Origin: CAYONP01 sp964405335
GTDB taxonomy: Bacteria > Armatimonadota > UBA10988
Reading direction: 5' to 3'
Assembly (NCBI GenBank): GCA_964405335.1
Contig: CAYONP010000036.1
Coordinates: 1 to 50,559 of the forward strand
Length of the DNA: 50,559 nucleotides
Positions 7,818 through 16,804 of this stretch are shown one piece after another. The position numbers and the translations under genes were made by a program. The notes below the pieces were generated by a model. That model saw nothing but the letters and a program-made list of their open reading frames with translations. It ran no database searches and had not been told where the DNA came from. Every line of letters starts with the position of its first letter. Positions within the stretch are counted from its first letter, which is position 1.

Positions 7818-8590
7818 GCGCGCCGGCGCCGGCGCCGCAGAGCGAGGCCGCCCAGTCCGAGCAGAGCCAGGGTCGACGGCTCGGGGATGACCGAAGCGCC
7901 GACGAAGGCGAGGCCGCCGCCGTTCCCGATGCCCGTGTCGCCGATCGGCGTGGCCACTCCGGTGACCGGATTGATGCTGTACAGGAAGCTGTCCTGCGAG
8001 CCCTTGGCGTAGAGCACGTTCAGGCCGGCGTCGTAGGCCAAGCCGGGCAGGTTGAAGTCCACGCCGGTGTGGGCGATGAAGGTCCAGCTGTCCAGCCCCG
8101 GGTTGTACGAGTACAGGTTGCCCCGGGGACCGGAGAACCCGGCCAGCCCGTAGACCAGCCCGTTGCCGAAGGCCAGGCCTTCGATGTCGGCGCCAGGCGC
8201 GGCCAGGTTGGTCGCGACCGCGCCGGTGGCGGTGCTGATGGTGAAGAAGGCGCCGTTGATGGCGCCGTAGAGCGTGCCGGTGCCGCCGTCGAAGGCCATG
8301 CCCTCGGCGTCGGCGCCACCCAGCACCGCCGCCCCGCTGCCATCGGCCTGAATCTCGAGGATGTTGAACCACTGCGAGCCGTAGAGCAGCGTGTCGAGCG
8401 CGCTCGGAGACAGGCCGACGGTGCTGCTGGTCACGCCCGACGCACCGATGTTGGTCGGCGCGCCGGTGGTCGTGCTGAGGGTGTAGAGAACCCCCGAGTT
8501 ATCCTCACTGAAGTAGAGTGTGCCGGCCGTGGCCGGAAGCTGAAGCGCCGCTGCGAACAGAGCGCACGCGATGAACCGAGTGATCGTCAT
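7814..8590 (-). CDS. PEP-CTERM-anchored secreted beta-propeller-like protein
   Basis: This is a predicted exported protein of 258 residues. It has a signal peptide (MTITRFIACALFAAALQ, cleavage after a TAG/LYF-type junction near residue 24). The body has repeated blades of the form GTLYGAINGAFFTIST and GNLYSYNPG, typical of outer-surface propeller-like proteins. A C-terminal sorting signal consists of PEPSTLALLGLGGLALRR and more arginines. PEP-CTERM signals are processed by exosortase in Gram-negative bacteria that make extracellular polysaccharide. No exosortase gene lies in this window. The start ATG 8590 has GGGGAG 5-10 bases upstream, and a TTGACA element lies further upstream. The substrate is unknown. 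The signal is clear, the propeller assignment moderate. Confidence 0.85.
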   Translation of the reverse strand: MTITRFIACALFAAALQLPATAGTLYFSEDNSGVLYTLSTTTGAPTNIGASGVTSSTVGLSPSALDTLLYGSQWFNILEIQADGSGAAVLGGADAEGMAFDGGTGTLYGAINGAFFTISTATGAVATNLAAPGADIEGLAFGNGLVYGLAGFSGPRGNLYSYNPGLDSWTFIAHTGVDFNLPGLAYDAGLNVLYAKGSQDSFLYSINPVTGVATPIGDTGIGNGGGLAFVGASVIPEPSTLALLGLGGLALRRRRRRA

Positions 8591-8660
8591 GTTTCTCCCC
8601 CGGGTTGGTGCGACCCTCGCCAAGCCGACGACGACAGGCTGCTCCACCCATACTGCTATC

Positions 8661-8689
8661 AGTGTGCATTGCGAGCGCGGCGGTGTCAA
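8661..8689 (-). promoter_or_regulatory. Putative promoter of the PEP-CTERM gene
   Basis: On the minus strand, TTGACA (8684-8689) is followed after 17 bases by CACACT (8661-8666), about 70 bases before the start codon. The same weak -10 spelling with the same spacing occurs before ccoN. Confidence 0.4.
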
Positions 8690-8713
8690 GCCGGATCCGG
8701 CGACCACCGAGGT

Positions 8714-8742
8714 TTGACACCCGACCGCCGGTTTGCTAGACT
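8714..8742 (+). promoter_or_regulatory. Putative promoter of the UPF0182 operon
   Basis: TTGACA (8714-8719), a 17-base spacer and TAGACT (8737-8742) give a near-consensus housekeeping promoter 49 bases before the GTG start. The -10 spelling TAGACT is repeated before the SPOR gene near 20040. Confidence 0.65.
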
Positions 8743-8791
8743 GACCGACGCGGGACGGCTTGCCGAGCCGCGTTGTGCGTAGGATCCATCC

Positions 8792-11593
8792 GTGACTTCC
8801 CTGTGGCGACGGCTGCGCTGGTGGTTGCTCGGCGGGCTGTTGCTCCTCCTGTTCCTCAGCCGCGCCGCCTGGTGGTGGACCGATTACCTCTGGTACCAGT
8901 CGCTCGGGCAGACCATCGTTTTCAGCCGCTTGCTGGCGGCCAAGTGCGGTCTGCTGGTGCTCTTCGCCGGCGCGGCGGCGTTGCTCTGGGTGGTGCCGTT
9001 CCGCCAGTCGCTGCGGCGCGACGAGCCGCCGGCCTGGGCCGATGGCGACGGCCTGACCTGGAACGTGCTGCTCTGGCGCCTGCTGCCCGTCGCGATTCCC
9101 GTCGCCTGCCTGTTCGTCGGCATTGGCGCCACCGCGCTCTGGCCGGTGTTGCTGCTCAAGCTCAATGCCGTGCCGGCCGGCACGCTGGACCCGTTGTTCG
9201 GCCGTGATGTCGCCTGGTACATGACCGACCTGCCGTTCTGGCTGGCGCTCCAGCGGAAGCTGTTCGGCCTCGCGGTGATCGGCTGGATCGCGCTCTACTT
9301 GCGCTATGTCGAGCTGCCACAGGCGACCAAGGAGCTGACCCTGCGCGCGCCGCGCGCCGTCGCCGCGCCGGCCCGGGCGCACCTCGCCGGCTATGGCGTG
9401 GTGGTCTTCCTGCTCTGGGCCTGGGGCTTCTGGCTCGGCCGGTTTGCGCTGCTGGTCACCGCGCGCACCGGCGTGCTGCACGGCGTGGCCTATACCGACG
9501 AGCGGATCCGGCTGCCGATGCTCGCGCTGATGACCATCGCCGCGCTGGCCGCCGCGGTCGGATGCGGCGTCGCCGCGCGCCGCACCAGCCTGCGCACCGT
9601 CGGCTGGACCGTCGGGCTGTTCGCCGGCCTGCTGCTGCTTTCGGGCCTGGTGCCGGCGGTGGTGCAGCGGCTGGTGGTGGCGCCGAACGAGAGTGAGCGC
9701 GAGGCGCCCTACATCGCGCGGTGCATCGCGGCGACGCGGCAGGCGCTCGGCCTCGAGTCGGCGGAGGTGCGTGGTTACGACGTCGCCGGTCGGCTCGACC
9801 CGGCCGAACTGACCGGCTACGACGAGGTCCTCTCGACCGTGCCGCTCTGGTCGCCGCCGGAGATGTCCGAGCAGATCGTCAGTACCGAGACGCTGCGCAG
9901 CTACTACAACTTTGGTGTAATCGACTACGACCGGTACCGGCTCGGCGGGCGGACCGAGCAGGTCGCCCTGATGCTCCGCGAGATGCAATCGGACCGGCTC
10001 GACGCCCGGGCGCGCACGTGGGTCAACCGGCACCTCGTCTACACCCACGGCTACGGCTTGGTGATGGCCTCGGCCCATGCCATCGAAGAGGCCGGTCGGC
10101 CGTCGATCCTGGTTGGCGACATCCCGCCGGTGCCGCCGCCAGACCTGCCGCTCGACCGGCCCGAGGTCTATTACGGCGAGCTGCCGAGCGACTACATCCT
10201 CACCGGTCTGCCGCCCGAGGCAACCACGCGGGAGTTCGACTACCCCGCCGGCGACCAGAACGTCACCTGCGCCTATGCCGGCACCGGCGGCGTGCCGGTC
10301 GGCGGGCTGTTCCGCCGGCTTGCCTTCGCCTGGCGCTTCCGCAGCTTCAACCTGCTGGTCAGTGATCTGCTCGGGCGCGAGAGCCGCGTCCATTGGCGCC
10401 GTGACCTGATGTCTCGCGTGCAGGCTCTGGCGCCGTTCCTGGCCTTCGATTCCGATCCCTATCCGGCGGTGGTCGACGGCCGCATCGTCTGGATTGCCGA
10501 CGCCTACACGCTGAGCGCGACCTACCCCTATTCGCGGCCGCACCCACTGATGCCGGCGGCGGCGCTGGCCGATCCGCAGGGCGAGCGCCTGCGCCAGGGC
10601 GACGCAGCCTATGCCCGGAACAGCGTCAAGGTCGTGGTCGACGCGTACGACGGCACGGTCACGCTCTACCGGGTCGATCAGGACTGCCCGCTGGCGGCCG
10701 CGTGGGCGGCGGCGTTTCCCGGGCTGTTCACCGACTCGGCGCCGCCGCCGGCGCTGGCGGCGCACTTCCGCTACCCGCCCGACCTGTTCACCCTCCAGGC
10801 GCGGGCTTATGCACGCTTTCACATGACCGAGCCGGACGTCTTCTACAACGCCGAAGACCTGTGGGACCTGGCCCGCGAGGAGACGACGGTCCGCACCGTG
10901 CGGCCCGACGGCAGCTACGAGTTCACCAGCGCGCGCGAGCGGATGGTGCCCTATTACGTGCTGCTCAAGCTGCCCGGCGAGGAGCAGGCGCGGTTCCGGC
11001 TGATCGTGCCGTTCACCCCCGCCGGCGGCAGCGCCGAGGTGACCGGCCGCGACAACATGATCGGCTGGATGGCCGCCGATTGCGACCCGGCTGGCTACGG
11101 CCGGCTGACCGTCTTCCACTTCCCCAAGTCGAAGCTGATCTGGGGCCCGCTGCTGGTCGAGGCGCAGATTGACCAGGATCCCGACATCAGCCAGCAGATC
11201 ACGCTGTGGGGCGAGCAGGGCTCGCGGGTCTTGCGCGGGCGGCTGCTGGTCGTGCCACTGGGCGACAGCCTGCTGTTCGTCGAGCCCCTGTTCATCACCG
11301 CCGAGCGGCGCGGCGCGCTGCCCGAGCTCAAGCGCGTCGTGGTCGTCTATGATGGCGTGGTGCGCATGGCCGAGACGCTCGACCAGGCGCTGACCGCGGT
11401 GCTGACCGGCCGGCGCAGCTCGACCGGCGCGGCCGAGCTGCTGCGGCTGCGGCAGGCGGCACAGGCGGCGCGCAACGCCTGGCGACAGGCCGAGGAGCGC
11501 CGCCGAGCGGGCGACCTGGCCGGCTATGGCGAGTCACTGAGTGAGCTGAGCCGCCTGCTCGAAACAATGGGCCAGGGCGCGGCGGCCGACTGA
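8792..11593 (+). CDS. UPF0182-family large membrane protein
   Basis: UPF0182 proteins (COG1615) are large envelope proteins of unknown function found in many bacterial phyla. This 933-residue product has the family length and layout. It has seven or so hydrophobic helices in the first 300 residues (first about 11-28, then 45-65, 88-112, 145-165, 195-220 and others). A long extracytoplasmic domain follows, with conserved blocks such as VSTETLRSYYNFGVIDYDRY, HLVYTHGYGLVMASA, VYYGELPSDYILTG and PYYVLLKLPGEE. The Ala/Arg/Glu-rich end looks coiled. The start is GTG 8792. A nucleotide cyclase gene follows after 37 bases, probably in one operon. The family is certain; the function is unknown. Confidence 0.9.
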   Translation: MTSLWRRLRWWLLGGLLLLLFLSRAAWWWTDYLWYQSLGQTIVFSRLLAAKCGLLVLFAGAAALLWVVPFRQSLRRDEPPAWADGDGLTWNVLLWRLLPVAIPVACLFVGIGATALWPVLLLKLNAVPAGTLDPLFGRDVAWYMTDLPFWLALQRKLFGLAVIGWIALYLRYVELPQATKELTLRAPRAVAAPARAHLAGYGVVVFLLWAWGFWLGRFALLVTARTGVLHGVAYTDERIRLPMLALMTIAALAAAVGCGVAARRTSLRTVGWTVGLFAGLLLLSGLVPAVVQRLVVAPNESEREAPYIARCIAATRQALGLESAEVRGYDVAGRLDPAELTGYDEVLSTVPLWSPPEMSEQIVSTETLRSYYNFGVIDYDRYRLGGRTEQVALMLREMQSDRLDARARTWVNRHLVYTHGYGLVMASAHAIEEAGRPSILVGDIPPVPPPDLPLDRPEVYYGELPSDYILTGLPPEATTREFDYPAGDQNVTCAYAGTGGVPVGGLFRRLAFAWRFRSFNLLVSDLLGRESRVHWRRDLMSRVQALAPFLAFDSDPYPAVVDGRIVWIADAYTLSATYPYSRPHPLMPAAALADPQGERLRQGDAAYARNSVKVVVDAYDGTVTLYRVDQDCPLAAAWAAAFPGLFTDSAPPPALAAHFRYPPDLFTLQARAYARFHMTEPDVFYNAEDLWDLAREETTVRTVRPDGSYEFTSARERMVPYYVLLKLPGEEQARFRLIVPFTPAGGSAEVTGRDNMIGWMAADCDPAGYGRLTVFHFPKSKLIWGPLLVEAQIDQDPDISQQITLWGEQGSRVLRGRLLVVPLGDSLLFVEPLFITAERRGALPELKRVVVVYDGVVRMAETLDQALTAVLTGRRSSTGAAELLRLRQAAQAARNAWRQAEERRRAGDLAGYGESLSELSRLLETMGQGAAAD

Positions 11594-11630
11594 GCCGAAC
11601 CCGCTGTCGGCCGGTGTCGTCGGCGGAGGA

Positions 11631-13058
11631 ATGCGAGTGCGCCGCGTCACCCTCAGCCTCCGGGCCAGGATCGTCATCCTGGTGGTCGGCCTGGTGGTGG
11701 TCACCATGACCGCCTCCACGCTGACCAGCGTGCGCGGCGAGGCCGACCTGCGGCGCCGCTCGGCGGAAGCGCAGCTCGCCCACTGCGCCATGCTGATCGC
11801 GCTGGACAGCCCGCTGATCTCCGGCGCCGAGGGTGACCAGGCCTGGCTCCGCTTCCAGGAGACGCTCCAGCGCGCGCAGCGGATCCGGCTCAGCGCCCGC
11901 GGGACCGTGTTTGAGGTGGCTTACAGCGTCGGCTTCGACGCGTCGGGTAAGGTCCGCGCCAAGTCGCTCAATCCCCTCGTGCTCGACCTCCGCCTGCCCG
12001 GCGGCGAGCCGGCACCGGCGCTGACGCGCACGTTGCTCGACCATCTGGTGGCTACCCTCGAGCGCGACCCGCGCGGGCTGTTGATCGTCCGCGTCGAGCG
12101 GAGCGCCGGGCCGGTGCTCGAAATCGGTTACTCCCGCACCCAGCTCTCGGCGGCGATTCGCGAGATGTGGCTGCGCGCCGCCTGGCTGACCGCACTGTTT
12201 GCCCTGCTCGGCGCGCTGCTGGCCAACCTGCTCGCCGCCACGCTGGCGCGGCCGATCGAGCTGCTGGCGCGTTCGATGCGGCGGGTGGCCGACGGTGACC
12301 TCACCGCCGGCGTGGCCATCCGGCGCCACGACGAGGTCGGCGTGCTGGCCGACTCGTTCAACGCCATGCTCGACGGTTTGCGCGAGCGGGAGCGCATCCG
12401 CGATCGGTTCGGTCGCTACGTCTCGCCCGATGTGGTGGCCAAAATCCTGAGCGACCCCGAGCGGCTGACCATCGCCGGTGAACGGCGCCGCGTGGCGGTG
12501 TTGTTCGTCGACATCCGGGGCTTCACCAGCCTGGCCGAGAGCCTGCCGCCCGACGACGTGGTCGAGCTGGTCAACGGGGTCTTCGGCGCGGTCTGGCGGC
12601 CGGTCTCCGTGCACGGCGGCACGATCGACAAGTTCCTCGGCGACGGGGTGATGGTGCTGTTCAACGCGCCGCTCGACCAGGACGGCTTCGCCCTCGCGGC
12701 TGCGGCGGCCGCCTTGGAGATACAACATGCCGTTCACGAACTGTCAACCCACCGGCGGCGTCATGATCAGGCAGGGATTGGCGTCGGTATCGGCCTCAAC
12801 ATCGCCGAGGTGGTGGCCGGCAGCTTTGGCACCGCCGAGCGGATGGAGTATACCGTGGTCGGCGACGGCGTGAACATCGCCGCCCGGCTCGAGGACCAGG
12901 CCGCCGCGGGCGAGACCCTGCTCAGCGCCGAGGCGCGTGCAGCGCTCGGCGACGCGGCAGTCTGCGAACCGGCCGGCCGGCGGGCGTTGAAGGGCCGGGT
13001 CGAGCCGGTCGAGGTCTATCGACTGGTCGGCTTGCGAGTCGTGGGAGAGGGCGAGTGA
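11631..13058 (+). CDS. Membrane-bound class III adenylate/guanylate cyclase with HAMP domain
   Basis: It should make cyclic AMP (or another cyclic nucleotide) in response to a signal sensed outside the cytoplasm. The 475-residue product has a first membrane helix (about 14-30), a periplasmic sensor region (about 31-180), a second helix (about 185-208), a HAMP linker (ARPIELLARSMRRVADGDL) and a C-terminal cyclase domain from about 285. The metal-binding Asp residues are in FVDIRGFTSL and KFLGDGVMVLFN. The base-selecting Lys (IDKFLGD) and Thr (EYTVVGDGVN) fit ATP. The transition-state Asn and Arg are in VNIAARLED. All catalytic residues look intact. GGAGGA touches ATG 11631, so GTG 11637 may be the true start. 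The stop overlaps the next gene. Confidence 0.88.
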   Translation: MRVRRVTLSLRARIVILVVGLVVVTMTASTLTSVRGEADLRRRSAEAQLAHCAMLIALDSPLISGAEGDQAWLRFQETLQRAQRIRLSARGTVFEVAYSVGFDASGKVRAKSLNPLVLDLRLPGGEPAPALTRTLLDHLVATLERDPRGLLIVRVERSAGPVLEIGYSRTQLSAAIREMWLRAAWLTALFALLGALLANLLAATLARPIELLARSMRRVADGDLTAGVAIRRHDEVGVLADSFNAMLDGLRERERIRDRFGRYVSPDVVAKILSDPERLTIAGERRRVAVLFVDIRGFTSLAESLPPDDVVELVNGVFGAVWRPVSVHGGTIDKFLGDGVMVLFNAPLDQDGFALAAAAAALEIQHAVHELSTHRRRHDQAGIGVGIGLNIAEVVAGSFGTAERMEYTVVGDGVNIAARLEDQAAAGETLLSAEARAALGDAAVCEPAGRRALKGRVEPVEVYRLVGLRVVGEGE

Positions 13059-13345
13059 GCAGACGGCGAGCCGGCTGTCTCGCGGTTGGGGTGATCGCGG
13101 CCCTCGGCGGCTGCGCGCGGCCGAACGCGCAGACCGAGCGGATCACGGTGACCATCGAGGACTACGACGTCGGCCAGGATCCTGAGCTGGCCCGGCAGCG
13201 CGAGCTGGAGCAGAAGATCGCCGAGCTCGACGCCAAGCTGATCAAGCTCGAGGAGCTGGGTGACGCGTTTGAGCGTATGATGCCGGCCGAATCCGCCGGG
13301 GAGATCTACTTTCCCGAGGTGGCCGGCAACGGGGGCGGATCATGA
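13055..13345 (+). CDS. Small predicted lipoprotein with coiled coil
   Basis: This 96-residue protein has a lipoprotein signal ending in the lipobox LGGC (Cys about 22) and a short linker. An Arg/Glu/Leu-rich helix (about 45-80, ARQRELEQKIAELDAKLIK) is predicted to form a coiled coil. Its GTG start overlaps the cyclase stop codon by four bases (GTGA), and its own stop overlaps the next start (ATGA), so the genes are translationally coupled. I do not recognise a family. A role as an envelope partner of the cyclase or of the UPF0182 protein is a guess from context. Confidence 0.7.
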   Translation: MSRRRAGCLAVGVIAALGGCARPNAQTERITVTIEDYDVGQDPELARQRELEQKIAELDAKLIKLEELGDAFERMMPAESAGEIYFPEVAGNGGGS

Positions 13346-13794
13346 AGCCCAGAGCGTCTACTTGGATCTACTGCCTGGCCCTGCTCTGCGGCGCCGCCGC
13401 GGTGCGGGCCGATGACCGGACCGACGCAGAGAAGCGCGCCGATGCCTGCATCGCCCAGGCGATCGATCGCCTGAAGCAGATGGCCGACGCCCCGCCCGAG
13501 GGCAAGGAGCGGCTGTTCCGCCAGGCCTGCGACCTGGTCGCGCGGGCCATCAGCCACGATGATGCGTGCGACGCGCGCCTGTTTGCCCACATGCCCGACC
13601 CCGAGACGCGGGTCGAGAAGTTCCTCCGTGCCGAGATCCACGGCCTGTTCGCCCGCGGCTTCACCGCCCACAAACTGTGGGAACAGGCGCTCGGCAACGT
13701 CGACTCGGCCATCGAGCTGCACACCGCACGCGAGCAGTTCTACCGCAACCTGCGTGCCGAGATCCTGCGCCGCAAGCGCGACGCCGAAGGCTGA
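13342..13794 (+). CDS. Small secreted helical protein, unknown
   Basis: The 150-residue product begins with a signal peptide (MKPRASTWIYCLALLCGAAA, cleavage near AVRA/DD). The rest is helical and charged, with TPR-like features (AHKLWEQALGNVDSAIELH) and a basic end. It overlaps the lipoprotein gene by four bases and ends the UPF0182-cyclase operon. It contains four cysteines, three of them before residue 75. No family is recognised. Confidence 0.7.
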   Translation: MKPRASTWIYCLALLCGAAAVRADDRTDAEKRADACIAQAIDRLKQMADAPPEGKERLFRQACDLVARAISHDDACDARLFAHMPDPETRVEKFLRAEIHGLFARGFTAHKLWEQALGNVDSAIELHTAREQFYRNLRAEILRRKRDAEG

Positions 13795-13799
13795 CCCCG

Positions 13800-14984
13800 T
13801 TACCGGCCGTGGGCCAGCGGGAGCAGCCCGTCCGCCTCGCCGCGGAAGTGGAGCAGCCAGGCGATCAACCCGTGCTCGGGGTGGTAGAGCAAGCGGTGCA
13901 AGGCCCGAGCGCTGCGGCTCGGCTGGCGGCCGTCGAACAGCCGGTCGGGCAGTTGAAACAGCGTGTGCATCTGGAAGCTCGTGCAGCCGAGCAGCGCGTA
14001 CTCGACCGCCGTCCGGCCGGTCAGGATATTGCCCGTGGCCGAGATCGGCGGTAGCCGCAATCCCGCCGCTCGCGCGGCGGCCAGGACCGCCAAGTTGCGG
14101 TGCGAGAGATCGGGCCCGCCGTAGGCCACGCCGCGCTTGCCCTCGAACTCGCGCTCGGGGTCGAAGAGCCGATTGGCATAGATCAGGTAGTCGGCACCCG
14201 AGTCGGCCGTCGCGGCGAGCATCTCGACCTGGAAGTCGTCGTCGGACAGGCAGTTCATCACCTTCACGCCGAGCTTGACCGGCCCGTCGGCGCCGGCGCG
14301 GATCTGGCCCGGCACGTGGCGCAGCCAGGCGAGGATCTGCTCGCGCTGAGCGCTCCGGTCGTCGCCGGCGAGGGTCGGGCTGAAGTCCTTCTCCAGCAGC
14401 AGCGGCTCCGGCCGATGGCGGCGCCAGGCCTCCTGCAGCCGGCGCGTGGTGTAGCGGTACTCGGCGGCCCGGTACGGCTCGCCGCCGACCGGCAGGTGGT
14501 ACTTGACCGAGGCCGCCACCGGCATGGCGCCGACGACCTCTGAGCCGAGGCAGGCATCGAGCAGCGCCAGATACTCATCGAAGCTGCCCGACCAGCCGCG
14601 GCCCTTCCAGGTCACCGTCCAGCCCGCTTCGCCGCTGCGCCGGCCGGCAATCGGCTCAACGCGCATTCGGGTCTCGTCGATGGCCCACTCGGCCATGCTC
14701 TGCGCACCCGCCTCGTCCTGCGCGATGACCGTCTTGAGCACCACGAAGCCGAGCCCCGCGGCCGCGTCCTGCTCGACCTGCCGGAGGTTCAACGAGAGCT
14801 GACCGCTGGCCTTGCCGAACGGAACGTCGAGCGGGTAGCCGGCATACTCACCGGCGATGTCGATGCCGTAGCGACCGAGGATCTGCTCGCGCGGCCGCGC
14901 CGGAAGCTGGTCGGCGAAGCGCTGGTAGTCGTCGGCCAGGTGGCCCGCGTCGGCGGCGGTCAGGCTCGGCAGCTCAGGCAACAT
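13800..14984 (-). CDS. Dihydroorotate-dehydrogenase-like FMN TIM-barrel protein
   Basis: The 394-residue product looks like a divergent member of the dihydroorotate/dihydropyrimidine dehydrogenase barrel family. Barrel-start PFGKASGQLSLN and VVLKTV (the Lys usual at the FMN pyrimidine ring) are followed by LGVKVMNCL, GADYLIYANRLFD and a phosphate-binding end ISATGNILTGRTAVEYALLG. Its inserts are unusually long, and the exact substrate cannot be read. ATG 14984 is chosen because upstream codons encode low-complexity sequence that is merely the shadow of the neighbouring gene. It overlaps the DapA-like gene by 11 bases, so the two are probably made together and act on one small-molecule pathway. 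The fold is fairly sure, the reaction is not. Confidence 0.75.
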   Translation of the reverse strand: MLPELPSLTAADAGHLADDYQRFADQLPARPREQILGRYGIDIAGEYAGYPLDVPFGKASGQLSLNLRQVEQDAAAGLGFVVLKTVIAQDEAGAQSMAEWAIDETRMRVEPIAGRRSGEAGWTVTWKGRGWSGSFDEYLALLDACLGSEVVGAMPVAASVKYHLPVGGEPYRAAEYRYTTRRLQEAWRRHRPEPLLLEKDFSPTLAGDDRSAQREQILAWLRHVPGQIRAGADGPVKLGVKVMNCLSDDDFQVEMLAATADSGADYLIYANRLFDPEREFEGKRGVAYGGPDLSHRNLAVLAAARAAGLRLPPISATGNILTGRTAVEYALLGCTSFQMHTLFQLPDRLFDGRQPSRSARALHRLLYHPEHGLIAWLLHFRGEADGLLPLAHGR

Positions 14985-15936
14985 CGCACAACTCGCGCGC
15001 CGCCCGGACCACGGCTTCGCGCTCGGCCGGGTCGAGCGGCGGGCCGAACGGGTCGCAGGCCGCGGCCTCGGGCACCACGCCCTGGTCGGCCAGGCACCAG
15101 AGCAGGCGCTGGATGTAGCCCTCCATCGGCGCACGGAAGGTGGCGCGGCTGAAGCGATCGACCGCCGCCGAGAGGCGCACGAAGGTGGGCAGGTCGGGCT
15201 CGCGCCAGGCGCGCAGCAGGGCGGCCTGCGCGCCGCAGCAGACCGCGCCCATGCCGACCAGCGCCGCGCCGGCGCCGCACATCAGCGAGTAGCCGAGGAA
15301 GCGGTCTTCGCCGCTGATCAGCACCACGCGCGGCGCCTCGGCGGCGAGCTGGGCGGCGACATCCTGGTAGGTCATGACCGAATCGAGCGTGGCCATCTTG
15401 ATGCCGACCGCGCCGGGCAGGGCGAGCAGCCGCCGCAGCAGGTCGGGCGAGTAGGCGATGCCACCGGCCGCTTCGTAGAGGTAGAACAGGACCACCGGCG
15501 CGCCCAGCGCGCAGACCGCGGCGGCATGATCGAGCACGCGCGCATCCTGGTCGTCGGCGCCGCGGAAGAGCACCGGCGGGTAGAGCATCAGCGCGTCGGC
15601 GCCGAGGTCGATCGCCTCGGCGGCCAGTTCGAGCGTCTCGCTACGGTGGCGCGCCGGTTCGCCCGCCCGCGAGCCGACGCCGGCGATGACCAGCCGGTTG
15701 TCCTTGCCCTCGGCCCAGTGCGAGAGTACCGCCCGGCGTGTCGCCTGGTCTAGCCACAGCCCGCGGCCGGTGTGCGCCCAGACGGCCACGCCGCCGACCG
15801 GCTGGGTGGCCATCCAGGCGACGTAATCGCGGTGCGCGGCGGCGTCGAGCGATCCATCGGCGCGGAGCGTGGCGGGCACGGCGGGGAAGAAGCCGCCGTC
15901 GAGCCGGGCCCGCACCGTCTCAAGCCGCTGATCCAT
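14974..15936 (-). CDS. Dihydrodipicolinate synthase/N-acetylneuraminate lyase-family aldolase
   Basis: This is a class I Schiff-base aldolase of the DapA/NanA family, 320 residues long (usual size about 290-320). The Schiff-base lysine is in AVGIKMATLD (about residue 170) and the assisting tyrosine in VVLFYLYEA (about 142). The barrel start PAVPATLRADGSLD matches the family. The usual GTTGE phosphate/keto-acid motif is replaced by AHTGRG, so lysine biosynthesis is unlikely and sugar-acid or other keto-acid cleavage more likely. ATG 15936 has only a weak Shine-Dalgarno. It is followed by the overlapping DHOD-like gene and diverges from a sugar-isomerase gene, which hints at a carbohydrate-catabolic unit. 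Confidence 0.85.
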   Translation of the reverse strand: MDQRLETVRARLDGGFFPAVPATLRADGSLDAAAHRDYVAWMATQPVGGVAVWAHTGRGLWLDQATRRAVLSHWAEGKDNRLVIAGVGSRAGEPARHRSETLELAAEAIDLGADALMLYPPVLFRGADDQDARVLDHAAAVCALGAPVVLFYLYEAAGGIAYSPDLLRRLLALPGAVGIKMATLDSVMTYQDVAAQLAAEAPRVVLISGEDRFLGYSLMCGAGAALVGMGAVCCGAQAALLRAWREPDLPTFVRLSAAVDRFSRATFRAPMEGYIQRLLWCLADQGVVPEAAACDPFGPPLDPAEREAVVRAARELCDVA

Positions 15937-16030
15937 GCCCCGCGCTTCGGTTGCCGGCGGTCCGATCCTCCGGAGGAGTGGCCACATGGTTGGAGTAAGC
16001 CGCGCGGGGCAGGGGCCCAGGAGACGGACG

Positions 16031-16789
16031 ATGGCGATTCCCGTGGCGCTGCAGATGTACACCGTGAGGGACAAGACGACCGAGGACTTCGCCGGCACCT
16101 TTCGCGCCGTGGCCGACATCGGTTACGACGCGGTCGAGCTGGCCGGTGACGGCGGCCTGAGCGCCGAGGCGATGCGCACGCTGCTCGACGAGTGCGGGCT
16201 CGGCATCGTCGGCAGCCACGTCGGGATCGAGCGGCTGGAGAGCGACCTGCCGGCGGTAGCCGACTACAACCTGACCATCGGCAACCCGCACATCGTGGTG
16301 CCCTGGCTGCCCGAGAGCCTGCGCGGCGACTGCGCCGCCTGGCGGGCGATGGGTCAGCGGCTGGAGGCCATCGGCGTGACCCTGTCCGAGTCGGGCCTGA
16401 CGCTCTGCTATCACAACCACGCCTTCGAGTTCGAGACCAAAGAGGACGGGCTGTACGGGCTCGATTGGCTCTACGAGGCCAGTGATCCGGGCTACCTGCA
16501 GGCCGAGATCGACACCTACTGGGTCCAGGCCGGCGGCGAAGACCCGGCCGTCTACGTCGCCAAACTGCGCGACCGGGCGCCGCTGATCCACCTCAAGGAC
16601 ATGACTCCGGGCGACCAGCCGACCTTTTGCGAGGTGGGAACGGGTATCCTCGACTTTGAGTCGATCTTCAAGGCGGCCGAGGGTGGACCGGTGGCGGCCT
16701 GGATTGTCGAGCAGGACGTCTGCCGGCGGCCCAGCCTCGAGAGCGCCAAGATCAGCCACGACAACCTGCGCCGGATGCTCGCCGGCTAG
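16031..16789 (+). CDS. Sugar phosphate isomerase/epimerase-like TIM-barrel protein
   Basis: The 252-residue product belongs to the xylose-isomerase-like TIM-barrel family (IolE/IolI/hydroxypyruvate-isomerase type). It has VALQMYTVRD at the start, IGYDAVELAG, the metal-site motif LCYHNHAFEFE, IDTYWVQAGG and VAKLRDRAPLIHLKDM. Metal-binding Glu, Asp and His residues expected for isomerase chemistry are visible. ATG 16031 has AGGAG 8 bases upstream. An in-frame ATG at 15986, with GGAGGAG 7 bases upstream, is an alternative and would add 15 residues. It diverges from the DapA/DHOD-like pair, and a secreted propeller protein follows 15 bases later. The family is sure, the substrate unknown. Confidence 0.88.
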   Translation: MAIPVALQMYTVRDKTTEDFAGTFRAVADIGYDAVELAGDGGLSAEAMRTLLDECGLGIVGSHVGIERLESDLPAVADYNLTIGNPHIVVPWLPESLRGDCAAWRAMGQRLEAIGVTLSESGLTLCYHNHAFEFETKEDGLYGLDWLYEASDPGYLQAEIDTYWVQAGGEDPAVYVAKLRDRAPLIHLKDMTPGDQPTFCEVGTGILDFESIFKAAEGGPVAAWIVEQDVCRRPSLESAKISHDNLRRMLAG

Positions 16790-16804
16790 GTCAAGGAGCG
16801 GTCG

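Noticed and set aside
8591..11119. The long extension of the PEP-CTERM frame upstream of 8590, antisense to the UPF0182 gene
   Set aside because: It lies opposite a well-conserved gene and encodes low-complexity sequence; a proper signal peptide and ribosome-binding site mark the start at 8590.
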